Below are positions 47,539 to 57,553 of a stretch of DNA of 64,000 bases, one piece after another. The notes under the pieces are model-generated. The model made no database searches. It saw only the letters and a list, made by a program, of their open reading frames with translations, and was not told the origin of the DNA. Made by a program: the position numbers and the translations under genes. Source of the stretch: Rhodopirellula europaea 6C (GTDB lineage: Bacteria > Planctomycetota > Planctomycetia > Pirellulales > Pirellulaceae). The stretch lies in contig NZ_ANMO01000116.1 of assembly GCF_000338295.1 (NCBI RefSeq), forward strand, positions 62,001 to 126,000, written 5' to 3'. Position 1 is the first letter of the stretch, and each line of letters starts with the position of its first letter.

Positions 47539-47967
47539 CTAACCGCGTGTGCTGACGTAGGCCATCCTCAACGCGTGCGTCGCTTCGGTCAACATTTTCG
47601 ATTCGTCGTCGGACAAGTTGCCTTTGGTCTTTTCCGAAAGCACTTCGAGCGTGTCGATGGAATGTTTCGCCATCGGTTTGTCGACACGGCCTTCTTCTTG
47701 GCCGGGCACGGGGATTTGGCCCAGTGAGCTCATCCCCTGAGTGAACAACATTGAAACCAAGACTTCGAAACTGGCCGGCGGAAGCTTGGATCCCGCGGAT
47801 TCTGCGGCGGCTTCGTTGGTTTCAGCCACAGAATCGCTGTCGGACTCAGTTTCGGTTTGGTTGGCCAGAGTTTCTTTCTCTTTGGCGACTTGTTCTTTCC
47901 AATCCGAGTCCACCACGATTTGGGGCGACTCGTCTGTTTCGTTTTCTTTTGGATCAGAGTTTGTCAT
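47539..47967 (-). CDS. DUF1844 protein
   Basis: A 142-residue protein. The N-terminal 60 residues are acidic and low in complexity (QTETESDSDS). The C-terminal part has ASFEVLVSMLFTQGMSSLGQIP, KHSIDTLEVLSEKTKGNLSDDE and MLTEATHALRMAYV, the pattern of the DUF1844 family, a short helical domain widespread in planctomycetes and Acidobacteria and of unknown function. The gene lies 38 bases after pyrG and 51 bases before the TPR gene on the same strand. It has no signal peptide. Confidence 0.87.
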   Translation of the reverse strand: MTNSDPKENETDESPQIVVDSDWKEQVAKEKETLANQTETESDSDSVAETNEAAAESAGSKLPPASFEVLVSMLFTQGMSSLGQIPVPGQEEGRVDKPMAKHSIDTLEVLSEKTKGNLSDDESKMLTEATHALRMAYVSTRG

Positions 47968-48005
47968 GGCAAATCAGGTAAAGAGGGGGAGGAGACTGTA
48001 TCGGT

Positions 48006-49670
<1,665 letters not shown>

Positions 49671-49866
49671 TCATACCGTGACGGAATGTTTTCGGAAGCG
49701 GCGTTGACGACCCGATCGTTCGATTGCGGGGGATTGTCGCGAGAAGACCCGCTACAGGGTGTTGGGATGCAATTCAGGACGCCGGTTCGGCCCCAAAACT
49801 CCCTGAAAACAAGGCTGGCCGATTAGGCGAAGAGGACGAGGCGGAACCGCAATCAATCCGCGAATT

Positions 49867-50469
49867 TCACTTTTCGATCACGTCGTCGTTGGGAATCTTC
49901 AATTCTTCATCGTCAGGTGACGACAAATCGGAGTCTCCGGTGGGGGCGGGATCATCCGGTTTCGGTTCCACCGCCAAGCAGTCATCGAGACGGAGCAAAA
50001 TTTCGCCCATCAGGTCCTCGAGTCGCTTGGCCGCGGGGGGGGCCGTGAATTGCGGGCGGACTCGTTTGGGGGCCGGTGTTTTGTCCGTGCCGGCGTTCTG
50101 GGTGGTTTTCGGGGCGTCCGGCAGTTCCGGATTGTTGGTGCTGGCTTCGATCAACTGCCGCATCCGATGTGTTTGCCGCAAAATTTTGCGGACCGCTTCC
50201 GGTCTGGGCGACTGTTCCTGTTCGGCAATCTGCTGCAACGATGTTTGGATGACGCGAGCTTCTGCCGCGATTGTCGCCCGTTCTAGATCGGCCGCGTCCA
50301 TGCGAATGGACTGAATGACGGCGAGAGCCCTGCTTAGAAAAGTGGCATCAATCGGGTCGCTCATCGTTCGTAATTGAAGCACCTGGTACTCAAACGAGCC
50401 CAGGAGTGTGAGGGAACGCTCGGCGAACGAATCCTGGCGTGATGGCTCATCCATCCATTTGAAACGCAT
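49867..50469 (-). CDS. Hypothetical Q/P/D-rich protein
   Basis: A 200-residue protein with no recognised family. The middle (about 36-110) is predicted helical (FLSRALAVIQSIRMDAADLERATIAAEARVIQTSLQQIA), then a proline/threonine-rich spacer, a short helix (RLEDLMGEILLRLDDCL) and an acidic tail. There is no signal peptide or membrane segment. The ATG at 50469 follows AAAGGA with no spacing; ATG codons at 50454 and 50364 are alternatives. It lies 205 bases upstream of pyrG on the same strand. Confidence 0.55.
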   Translation of the reverse strand: MRFKWMDEPSRQDSFAERSLTLLGSFEYQVLQLRTMSDPIDATFLSRALAVIQSIRMDAADLERATIAAEARVIQTSLQQIAEQEQSPRPEAVRKILRQTHRMRQLIEASTNNPELPDAPKTTQNAGTDKTPAPKRVRPQFTAPPAAKRLEDLMGEILLRLDDCLAVEPKPDDPAPTGDSDLSSPDDEELKIPNDDVIEK

Positions 50470-50931
50470 TCCTTTGAAATCGCCGCGGTGAAAACAATCT
50501 CGTTTTCATGGTGCGATTCAAAGCTCAGAGGGTCATGGGGCAAAGGAATTGAAACACGAAAACTTGGTGTTTTGCGTGATCGGTTCTCATTCCTAGGCCG
50601 TAGAAACCGTGGTCGAAGCGATCAAAGAGTCATTTTGGCGTGATCCGACGTCCGAGCAGCTTTCCGCCCGTTTTGTCTCGTCTGATCGATACAACTGAAA
50701 CATCGATACAACCGAAACATTCTGCGCCCAACAGGCTCTGGATCTTTGCCCGTTCAACGGGAAGACAAAGCGGATGATTTGGCCACACGCGTTCATTGTC
50801 ACATACCCAAGCATTTTGGTCGTCTTCGGCACGCGACGTGCATCTTTTCACAACCGTTTTCACCGCTGAGAGAACAAGCACTCTCGGCGACCATCTACTT
50901 CAGTCTCAAAGCAAACCTAGATTTCGATCCC
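50470..50931. other. Intergenic region with a 17-base tandem repeat
   Basis: No gene is supported in these 462 bases, although short frames on both strands exist. A hairpin with TGAAAAC/GTTTTCA arms spans 50489-50508. A 17-base tandem repeat at 50687-50720 is listed separately. The region could hold promoters for the genes on both sides, but I see no convincing -35/-10 pair. Confidence 0.5.
50687..50720. repeat. 17-base tandem direct repeat
   Basis: Two adjacent copies of CGATACAACTGAAACAT, the second with C for T at position 10. Head-to-tail spacing of 17 bases is close to 1.6 helical turns. It could be a regulator site or a chance duplication. Confidence 0.6.
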
Positions 50932-51126
50932 ATGAATCCTGCATTCATCCAAACTGTTCACGGTTTCACTCACCCCATCATCGCGAGCAAACTGCTCAAC
51001 CGAAAGAAAGAGTCGGGCGAAGCTCACGAAACGACGACCCAGCTTTATCGCGAAGAAACGGCTCGTCGCCTCGAAGAAAACAACTGCAAGGCAAAACGAG
51101 TCACCCCCATCGCCAAGCCAAACTGA
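50932..51126 (+). CDS. Small hypothetical protein (64 aa)
   Basis: A 64-residue frame from the ATG at 50932, beginning MNPAFIQTVHGFTHPIIASK. The C-terminal half is strongly charged and helical (ESGEAHETTTQLYREETARRLEENN), as in real small helical proteins rather than random translation. The frame is open upstream to 50746, but that part has no protein-like pattern. There is no clear ribosome-binding site. The gene is convergent with the PQQ-propeller gene. It may be real; a search for homologs would decide. Confidence 0.42.
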   Translation: MNPAFIQTVHGFTHPIIASKLLNRKKESGEAHETTTQLYREETARRLEENNCKAKRVTPIAKPN

Positions 51127-51163
51127 GCACACCGGTCCCACGAAGCAACGTACCCGCCAGGCT

Positions 51164-52534
51164 CTACCTATCGAATCGGTAGAGCGATGTCGCGGTTCGC
51201 AAAATCAACGCGTCGCCGATCACAGCGGGGGATGCCATGATTTGCCCGTCAATCTGATTGGTCACTTCGATGTCACACTCTGTGCCCGGTTTGATGACGA
51301 ACACTTCGCCATCGTGGTTGCAGAAGTACATTCGACCATTTGCCAATATCGGCGAGGCAGAAAATTTTCCGCCCAGTCGTTTGGACCAAACGTTGGTGCC
51401 GTCTTCGCTATCGATGCACGATGCGACTCCGTTGTCGTCGACCACAAACAGTAATCCGTCGACCGCGATTGGAGACGGTTTCGCTGGGATGCTCTTCTTC
51501 ACCGTCCACAGCACATGAGAATCGGTGACGTCGCCAGAGCCATCGACTTTGGCCGCCCACAGTTGTGGTTTGCCAAAACCGGTCGAGAAGTACACCGCTT
51601 CTCCATCAAAGACCGGCCGGGGAACAACTGAGAATCCCTTGCCGTGATAGAGGCGCCAAAACTCTTCGCCCTTTTTCGCGTTGTACGAAACCATCCACTG
51701 CGAACCCATGCAAAGCAATTGCTCGCGACCGTTTGAGTCGGTGACGACAATGGGTGTGCAGTAAGCCTTCTTCTGGTCACCGGTGGGTGCGTCCATTGGC
51801 GGACGATCGGTTTCCCATTCCGTCGAGCCTGTCTCCGCGTTCAAAGCGGTCACGTATTGCCGCTCCAAACCATCCTGAATCAGGATGACTTTCCCGTCGT
51901 GAATGATGGGGGAACTGCCCGGGCCTACGGCATGCTTCAGCGGCAGAGTCCGCTCCCAGATCAATTTGCCGTTGGTGCGATCAATGCAGAACGTCCCGAA
52001 GGTTCCGAAGTGGCAGAGCACACGGTTGCCATCGATCACCGGTGTCGGCGATGCATAGCTGTTGAGCGAATGAATGGCGTCGGGCTGCTCAACGGTAGTC
52101 AGCTCAATCGTTTGTTTCAGCTTCCCAGTTTCGAGATCAACCGCGAAGACTTTGAGTTCGATGGCTTTCGCGATCGCGAGTTGCTTGAATTGCCGTTCTT
52201 CGTTTTCGGTCTTCCTTAGCAATTCAACGCGCTCGTCTTCCGTGGGGACGATTTCCACAGCGGAGGTCAACCAAATCGTTCCGTCGGCGATCACGGGTGA
52301 GGACCACGCCTTGCCTTCCAGATCGGTCTTCCAAGTGAGGTTCTTGTCTTCGCCGAACTGAACCGGTGGATTGCCTTCGGTGACAATTCCGTCGCCTCGT
52401 GGCCCTCGGAATTGCGGCCACGACTCAGCCAATCCAAACGTTGGGATCGCCGCCGCCACGATTGCAGTCATGAGACAGCAAAGAAACGATTTTGACGGAC
52501 GGGAGAAACCGGCGGGACGGGAGACGCGAATCAT
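51164..52534 (-). CDS. PQQ-like beta-propeller repeat protein, exported
   Basis: A 456-residue protein with a signal peptide (about residues 18-37, KSFLCCLMTAIVAAAIPTFG). The mature sequence starts SWPQFRGPRGDGIV, the usual opening of planctomycete outer-membrane-assembly-like quinoprotein repeats, and continues with about eight blades. Blade signatures are WKTDLEGKAWSSPVIADGTIWLTSA, YASPTPVIDGNRVLCHFG, SSPIIHDGKVILIQDG, CTPIVVTDSNGREQLLCMG and ASPAVIGDALILRTA. These resemble BamB and PQQ-dehydrogenase propellers but show no PQQ ligands. The ATG at 52534 is taken; the frame is open further upstream only as non-coding. It is divergent from the gene at 52780. Confidence 0.88.
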   Translation of the reverse strand: MIRVSRPAGFSRPSKSFLCCLMTAIVAAAIPTFGLAESWPQFRGPRGDGIVTEGNPPVQFGEDKNLTWKTDLEGKAWSSPVIADGTIWLTSAVEIVPTEDERVELLRKTENEERQFKQLAIAKAIELKVFAVDLETGKLKQTIELTTVEQPDAIHSLNSYASPTPVIDGNRVLCHFGTFGTFCIDRTNGKLIWERTLPLKHAVGPGSSPIIHDGKVILIQDGLERQYVTALNAETGSTEWETDRPPMDAPTGDQKKAYCTPIVVTDSNGREQLLCMGSQWMVSYNAKKGEEFWRLYHGKGFSVVPRPVFDGEAVYFSTGFGKPQLWAAKVDGSGDVTDSHVLWTVKKSIPAKPSPIAVDGLLFVVDDNGVASCIDSEDGTNVWSKRLGGKFSASPILANGRMYFCNHDGEVFVIKPGTECDIEVTNQIDGQIMASPAVIGDALILRTATSLYRFDR

Positions 52535-52766
52535 GGATGGACTCAAGCGGGGGAGTAGGCGGGATGTGCCCATCTTAGCAAACGCGTTTGGCGAGGTGCC
52601 GCAAAGTTTCCGCGAGCGGAACAAACCGGACCGAAAATCGCAGAGTGACCAAGTGAAACGTTCAAATTCCCGCATTTTGACCAAACGTGTCAGGGCACTC
52701 GCGAACAATGCAATGCAAGGCGCACTGAGAGGCCAATGTTGCTGAGCCAATGCTTCCTCGGTCCCG

Positions 52767-52772
52767 AAGGAG
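52767..52772 (+). promoter_or_regulatory. Shine-Dalgarno site (AAGGAG)
   Basis: Perfect AAGGAG seven bases before the ATG at 52780. It fixes the start of the following gene against the upstream in-frame ATG at 52750. Confidence 0.75.
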
Positions 52773-52779
52773 ACAAACC

Positions 52780-53361
52780 ATGTTCAAACCAGATACAGAA
52801 ATCGAGCTGACCTATCCCGATTCCACGTTGGTTGAATCCAACACAACGTTCCGTCGTCGATACCTGCAAATTCGCGAGGTTCGCGATTTGATCGCGGATC
52901 CGATCACGCCTGAAGAATACCTGCGTCGTCCGCTGACTCAGCGTTCACGCTATTTACTGACCGCCTACGACAAAGAGTCAAAATCGTGGCGACAGTTTTA
53001 TGTCGGGTCCAGCAAAGAGCACCTGACCGACGGGCGATTGCGGATCGCTCTGTATGAGAAAGGCGGCACGTCCCCCAAGAAGATCGTTTCGCGATCGTTC
53101 GAAGCCACTCGGCGAGATCGAATTGCTCTCGCCCGTGAAGTGAAAGCGATGCAGGAAAAAGACTTGGCCGGATTGGAGTTGCGGATTATTCCCGATGAAA
53201 GTCGCGTGCTGAAGCAGCAGGCTAAAAAGCCAGCCGCTTCCAAGCCAGCACCGGTCAAGGAAACCTACTCCCGCAAAGACTCACCGGCCCGCACGGTCAA
53301 AGCACCCGCCATGACACGAGGGATGACCGCTTCATCGCCGTTGGTCGCCCCGCCGTTTTGA
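52780..53361 (+). CDS. Hypothetical conserved basic protein
   Basis: A 193-residue protein that I do not recognise. The N-terminal two thirds look globular, with beta-strand-like segments (FKPDTEIELTYPDSTLVESN, RYLLTAYDKESKSWRQFYVGSSKEHL) and a helical stretch (RRDRIALAREVKAMQ). The C-terminal 45 residues are a basic, Ala/Pro/Lys-rich tail (KKPAASKPAPVKETYSRK). It has no signal peptide. The consensus ribosome-binding site suggests strong translation. A nucleic-acid-binding role is conceivable from the charge but not shown. Confidence 0.68.
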   Translation: MFKPDTEIELTYPDSTLVESNTTFRRRYLQIREVRDLIADPITPEEYLRRPLTQRSRYLLTAYDKESKSWRQFYVGSSKEHLTDGRLRIALYEKGGTSPKKIVSRSFEATRRDRIALAREVKAMQEKDLAGLELRIIPDESRVLKQQAKKPAASKPAPVKETYSRKDSPARTVKAPAMTRGMTASSPLVAPPF

Positions 53362-53452
53362 AGCACGACGGCAGGAGTGATCGGGCACAACCGTTTTTAT
53401 CCCTATCGGGGTGAAGAAAGACAGAAAGCGACTGTCCTCTCGTTCGCATCAA

Positions 53453-54361
53453 TCACACGATGCACTGAGCGACCGCGTCGCGCAGTCCCGCGATCGGATC
53501 ACGCACGGGCAAGAATTCGTGAGCGAAGTACCCGTCGTACCCAGTGTCCGCAATCGCCTTTGCAATCGGTGGGTACAGCAACTCTTGATTGTCGTCGAGT
53601 TCGTGACGGCCGGGGTTGCCGGCGGTGTGGTAGTGACCAAAGTATTGATGGTTGTTTTGGATGGTGCGGATGATGTCACCTTCCATGATTTGCATGTGAT
53701 AGATGTCGTACAGCAACTTGAAGTTGTCGCTGCCGACTCGTTTGACCAGCTCGACACCCCAGGTGCTGTTGTCGCACATGTAGTCTGCGTGATCGACTTT
53801 GCTGTTCAGCAATTCCATCTGCAACGTCACACCTTCTTTCTCAGCCACCGGAGTGATCTTCTTCAGTGCGTCGACGCAATTCTTCATGCCAGTTTCGCGA
53901 TCGATCCCGCGTGCGTTGCCGCTGAAGCAGATCACGTTCTTCCAACCTTCTGCCGCGGTGGCTTCGATCGCCACGTTCATTTTTTCCAAGCACTCGTCGT
54001 GGAACTTGGTGTCGCACAATCCGTTGGGAAGCGAGTGCGACTGCACCATCGTGCAGACCAACCCGTGTTTCTTCAGCGTCGGGAAATCCTTCGGATCCAG
54101 CAGGTCGATTCCGACCATGCCCATCGAGGCGGCTTCCTTCGCCATGTCTTCCAGCGAGATCTTGGGGAAGCACCATTTGCAAACCGATTGGTTCAAACGG
54201 CCTTGCTTTGCATCCACGGCTCCGGTGGCTTTGGCCGAACCGGCTGCGTCTTGGGCGTGCGAAGCGGTGGCGGTAACGGCGGTGGTTCCGGCTGCGAGTA
54301 CTGCTGCGCGAGTGAGCATTCCTCGCCGGTTCAAAGATGAGTCGGACTGATTATTTGGCAT
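53453..54361 (-). CDS. Tat-exported hydroxypyruvate isomerase-like TIM-barrel protein
   Basis: A 302-residue protein with a Tat signal (NRRGMLTRAAVLAAGTTAV, cleavage near SHAQD). The mature part is a xylose-isomerase-like TIM barrel with ligand-bearing motifs: the glutamate in VTLQMELLNSKVDH, the aspartate and histidine in LLYDIYHMQIMEGD, the H-x-H in YFGHYHTAGNPGRHE and a final glutamate in GYFAHEFLP. These match hydroxypyruvate isomerase/hexulose-phosphate epimerase relatives. Export to the periplasm is unusual for a metabolic isomerase but common for planctomycete paralogs. ATG 54361 is chosen so the Tat motif lies near the N terminus. Confidence 0.85.
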   Translation of the reverse strand: MPNNQSDSSLNRRGMLTRAAVLAAGTTAVTATASHAQDAAGSAKATGAVDAKQGRLNQSVCKWCFPKISLEDMAKEAASMGMVGIDLLDPKDFPTLKKHGLVCTMVQSHSLPNGLCDTKFHDECLEKMNVAIEATAAEGWKNVICFSGNARGIDRETGMKNCVDALKKITPVAEKEGVTLQMELLNSKVDHADYMCDNSTWGVELVKRVGSDNFKLLYDIYHMQIMEGDIIRTIQNNHQYFGHYHTAGNPGRHELDDNQELLYPPIAKAIADTGYDGYFAHEFLPVRDPIAGLRDAVAQCIV

Positions 54362-54480
54362 GATGTGCAATCGAATGTGAGGAGGTGGGTGATTCAAGCA
54401 CCAGTTTAACTTCTGCGACAAGCGATGTCTTCAAACCACCCTGTGGATGGTGAGTGGAAGCCAGGTGAGCATCGCGCACG

Positions 54481-54516
54481 AAAAAGCCGCGTCAAAGCGA
54501 TATGTTTCGACGCGGC
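54481..54516 (-). terminator. Rho-independent terminator of the TIGR03000 gene
   Basis: An 8-base-pair stem (GCCGCGTC with GACGCGGC), extended by an AAA/TTT pairing past a bulge. On the minus strand it is followed by five T. It begins 28 bases past the stop of the gene at 54544. Confidence 0.82.
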
Positions 54517-54543
54517 CTCGTGATGGATCAGGTGACGCTACAA

Positions 54544-55845
54544 CTATCGCATGGCGATGGCTTGGTCGTCGAACTCGAAGTTCAGTTCAACGGTGTCGCC
54601 AGCAGCAACGTTGATGGTCCGCTCTTGGCTCAGTTGACGACCGTTGGATTCCAACAACACGCGAACGGTGTAGTTTTCCCAGTTTTCGCCGGCGGCCAAT
54701 TGAGTGGTGCGGAAGGTGCGAACCGTTCCGAAGCCATTGGTTTCGTTGCCAGCCAAAACGACTTTTGCATCAGCGGGAACGTGAAGCTGAACAACCGTTT
54801 CGGGTTGAGTTGTTTCAACCGCGCTGAATTGGTCTTCTTCTTCGTCGCCTTCTTCATCCGAAGCGGCTTCGGTTTGGTTGAATACCAAACGCTCCATGTC
54901 GCCGGGACGAAGTTTGATGGTTCGCTTGTCGGTACGTTCTTCACCTTCGACGTCGTAGGTCACGACCACTTCGTAGGTGTAGAGGTAACCGTCTTTCAAG
55001 CCACGCGACATGAATTGACGAACCATGCCGTCGCTGGTTGTTTCATGTCCGTTGACGGTCACGCGAGCCGATTCGACTGGGACTGCAACGGTCAACAAGG
55101 CAGCGTCGTCATCCAAGGTAGGCTTGCGAGTTTCGTAGGAAGCACCGCTGTCGATGATCGAGCCATCGATGATGGTCTCACCCATGGGAACTCCACCGTC
55201 GATGATGGTTTCGCCTTGGATCGGTGCCGAGTAGATCGGAGCCGATTCGATCATTGGAACGCTGTGCGACATCGCAGGAGCGTAGCTCATCGGAGCTGCG
55301 TAGCTGACTCCGCCGGAGCTGCCTCCGCTGCTGCCACCCGAGTAAGCGGACGAATACGAAACCGAAGGAGCGTAGTAGCCGCCACTGCTGCCGCCGGACG
55401 AACGTCCGCCGCTGCTGTAGGACGTGCCACCGCTGCTGTAGTTCGCTTTGACAACGTAACCGCCGCTGCTGCCGTGATGGCGAGCCTTGATGCGAGCGAT
55501 TTTTTGACGCAAGTGACCGACCAGTCCACCACCGGAAGATCCACGCGAGTATCCGCCGGATGAACCGCCTGAAGATCCACCGGAGGATGCGTAGGCGGCG
55601 GTGTATCCACCTGACGATCCGCCCGAGGAAGCTCCCACGGAGCCTCCCGAAGAACCAGCGTGGCGAGCTGCGATGCGAGCACGCAGGCCGGCGAGCAATC
55701 CGCCGCCGCTGCTACCGCCACTGCTGCCGTAGACCAGGCCACTGCCACCGCTACTGCCGTAACTCCCGTAGGAGCCACCCGCCTCTGCCGTGACGCTCAT
55801 GCTGAACGCCAACGTGAGGCATGCCAACAAATGCATGCACCTCAT
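54544..55845 (-). CDS. Exported Gly/Ser-rich protein with two TIGR03000-type domains
   Basis: A 433-residue protein with a signal peptide (CMHLLACLTLAFSMSVTAEA). Residues about 25-200 are a Gly/Ser/Tyr-rich repeat region built on SSGGSSGG units, with two short basic helices (GGLLAGLRARIAARHAGSSGG and GGLVGHLRQKIARIKARHHGSSGG) that look like an internal duplication. Two copies of a planctomycete domain of the TIGR03000 type follow: LLTVAVPVESARVTVNGHETTSDG to TIKLRPGD, and VVQLHVPADAKVVLAGNETNGFG to TINVAAGD, separated by an acidic linker. A GGAG at 55854-55857 lies eight bases before the ATG at 55845. A surface or extracellular matrix role is likely by composition. Confidence 0.85.
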   Translation of the reverse strand: MRCMHLLACLTLAFSMSVTAEAGGSYGSYGSSGGSGLVYGSSGGSSGGGLLAGLRARIAARHAGSSGGSVGASSGGSSGGYTAAYASSGGSSGGSSGGYSRGSSGGGLVGHLRQKIARIKARHHGSSGGYVVKANYSSGGTSYSSGGRSSGGSSGGYYAPSVSYSSAYSGGSSGGSSGGVSYAAPMSYAPAMSHSVPMIESAPIYSAPIQGETIIDGGVPMGETIIDGSIIDSGASYETRKPTLDDDAALLTVAVPVESARVTVNGHETTSDGMVRQFMSRGLKDGYLYTYEVVVTYDVEGEERTDKRTIKLRPGDMERLVFNQTEAASDEEGDEEEDQFSAVETTQPETVVQLHVPADAKVVLAGNETNGFGTVRTFRTTQLAAGENWENYTVRVLLESNGRQLSQERTINVAAGDTVELNFEFDDQAIAMR

Positions 55846-56113
55846 AAACGATTCTCCATCCTTTTGACGCGACTCTTGCTGATGCCGATCGGTCGCCACC
55901 ACAAATGTGAGCGACTTAACGGCTTGAATTGCACATTGAAGGTTCGGGCCATCAAATTTGGGGGCCCGTCACCGTCGCCAGGATAGCGGACCGGCGTTGC
56001 CGATCAAGAAGACTGGGTAAAATAATCGGATTGCGTTGTGGTGGCCAAAAGCTCGAAAGAGCCGTTTTCGGAAGCGACTTTGTTCCTAGATGAATGCTTT
56101 GTCCGTTGGACAT

Positions 56114-57553
56114 TCAGTCAATCTTCTCGATGGAGACGTGGTCAAACTCAACTGTCCCGGTCGCTCCAAACAATCCGATTCGCACAATTCCCTCTCGAGC
56201 TGCCCGCGGGACCCTCACCAAACGGCTGTCGTCACGCCACGGGCGGGTTCCTCGATACGGACCCATCGAAAACGTTCCCAGGTCACGCCGTAGCTCGTCG
56301 TAGAAACTGATCGCGACCATTGGCCACGCATCCGGATCAGGCCCTTTCACGACTTTCTCGGTTCGAAGGCGGGCAGACAGGCGAATCAAAGAAACTTTGG
56401 TTCCGTCGATTGCGATGCCTTGTAACAAGTGCGATCCCAAACCGGGGGTCTCGTTTTCAAACCGTACCAACCCGGAATCCTTCGCACCTTCCGCTCCGTC
56501 TGCCGGCAGTGCGACCTGTTCGACTTGGCGACCGTAATACCATCCCGGCACAAATCCCTCCGGATCGTCGGTTCCGGGCGGATCGGAAAAATCTTGGTTG
56601 ACGACCTTGGGGTTGGCGGGATCAGGCAGCGTTTGGCGAGCGTCCTCCGCCGTGCCCGTCATGGGAACGAATAGTGTCGGTCGCAGCGGTTCGCGAACCA
56701 ACTCACCATCACGTTTGGTCATCCGGTACAGCGTTTGTTGATAGCGTTCGCCGACGGGAATGATCATCGACCCGCCTTCGCGAAGTTGTTCGACCAGCGG
56801 AACCGGCACTGACTCGGGGCTGCACGTCACGATGATTTTGTCGAAAGGAGAGGCTTCCGGCCAACCAAGGAAACCATCCCCGATGCGAGTGTGGACGTTT
56901 TCATAACCCAGTTTGCTGAGTACTCCCGCCGCACGCCTGCCGAGTTCGTCGACGATTTCAATCGAATAGACTTCCGCAACCAAGGGACTGAGTACGGCGG
57001 CTTGATAACCACTGCCGGTGCCGATCTCCAGCACCTTGTCGGTCGGTTTGGGGTCAAGCGTTTCGGTCATCGACGCGACGATGAACGGACTGCTGATCGT
57101 TTGTGCCGAGCCGATGGGCAAAGCCATGTCGAAGTACGCTTTGTCACGCACGGCCGCGGGAACAAACTCGTGTCGAGGCGTGGTCTCAATCGATTTCAGA
57201 ACCGCTTCGTTGGTCACGCCCGCGGTGCGAATTCGAGTTTCAACCAGTTTGCGACGTGCAGCCGCGTAATGATCTTCGCGGGCAGATCGTGACGAACCGG
57301 TTTGGCCCAGAATCAAATGAGGAGGCTGAGCCAAGGAACTGTCGCTGGTCGATGGAGATGGATTGAGAAAGGATTGTGAAGAGCGAGGTGATTGTGACCA
57401 TGCGGGTGTTGCGATTGCCATCAACACGAAGACCCATCCCAAGCGAGAATGGGCCAACCCCGCACCGCAGGACATCCCAGTAACACGGCCAGAAAACGTC
57501 GCGGCAGTTCGAGAGTGCTTGCCGTTATTCGCGGACACTTGCTGCTCCGGCAT
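56114..57553 (-). CDS. Exported protein-L-isoaspartate O-methyltransferase with C-terminal extra domain
   Basis: A 479-residue protein. After a signal-like N terminus (GLAHSRLGWVFVLMAIATPAWSQ) comes an isoaspartyl methyltransferase domain at about 90-290: TPRHEFVPAAVRDKAYFDMALPIGSAQTISSPFIVA, the SAM-binding LEIGTGSGYQAAVLSPLV, and IIPVGERYQQTLYRM. The C-terminal 170 residues form a beta-rich region ending FGATGTVEFDHVSIEKID, which looks like a carbohydrate-binding or jelly-roll module. PCMT repairs aged aspartyl residues. The start is the ATG at 57553, overlapping the ppx stop as TGATG; a GTG at 57556 is possible. Confidence 0.87.
   Translation of the reverse strand: MPEQQVSANNGKHSRTAATFSGRVTGMSCGAGLAHSRLGWVFVLMAIATPAWSQSPRSSQSFLNPSPSTSDSSLAQPPHLILGQTGSSRSAREDHYAAARRKLVETRIRTAGVTNEAVLKSIETTPRHEFVPAAVRDKAYFDMALPIGSAQTISSPFIVASMTETLDPKPTDKVLEIGTGSGYQAAVLSPLVAEVYSIEIVDELGRRAAGVLSKLGYENVHTRIGDGFLGWPEASPFDKIIVTCSPESVPVPLVEQLREGGSMIIPVGERYQQTLYRMTKRDGELVREPLRPTLFVPMTGTAEDARQTLPDPANPKVVNQDFSDPPGTDDPEGFVPGWYYGRQVEQVALPADGAEGAKDSGLVRFENETPGLGSHLLQGIAIDGTKVSLIRLSARLRTEKVVKGPDPDAWPMVAISFYDELRRDLGTFSMGPYRGTRPWRDDSRLVRVPRAAREGIVRIGLFGATGTVEFDHVSIEKID

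Noticed and set aside
55280-55760. Dense short repeats that could be taken for a minisatellite or CRISPR-like array
   Set aside because: They are in frame and encode the SSGG-rich repeat region of a secreted protein; there are no constant repeats with unique spacers.
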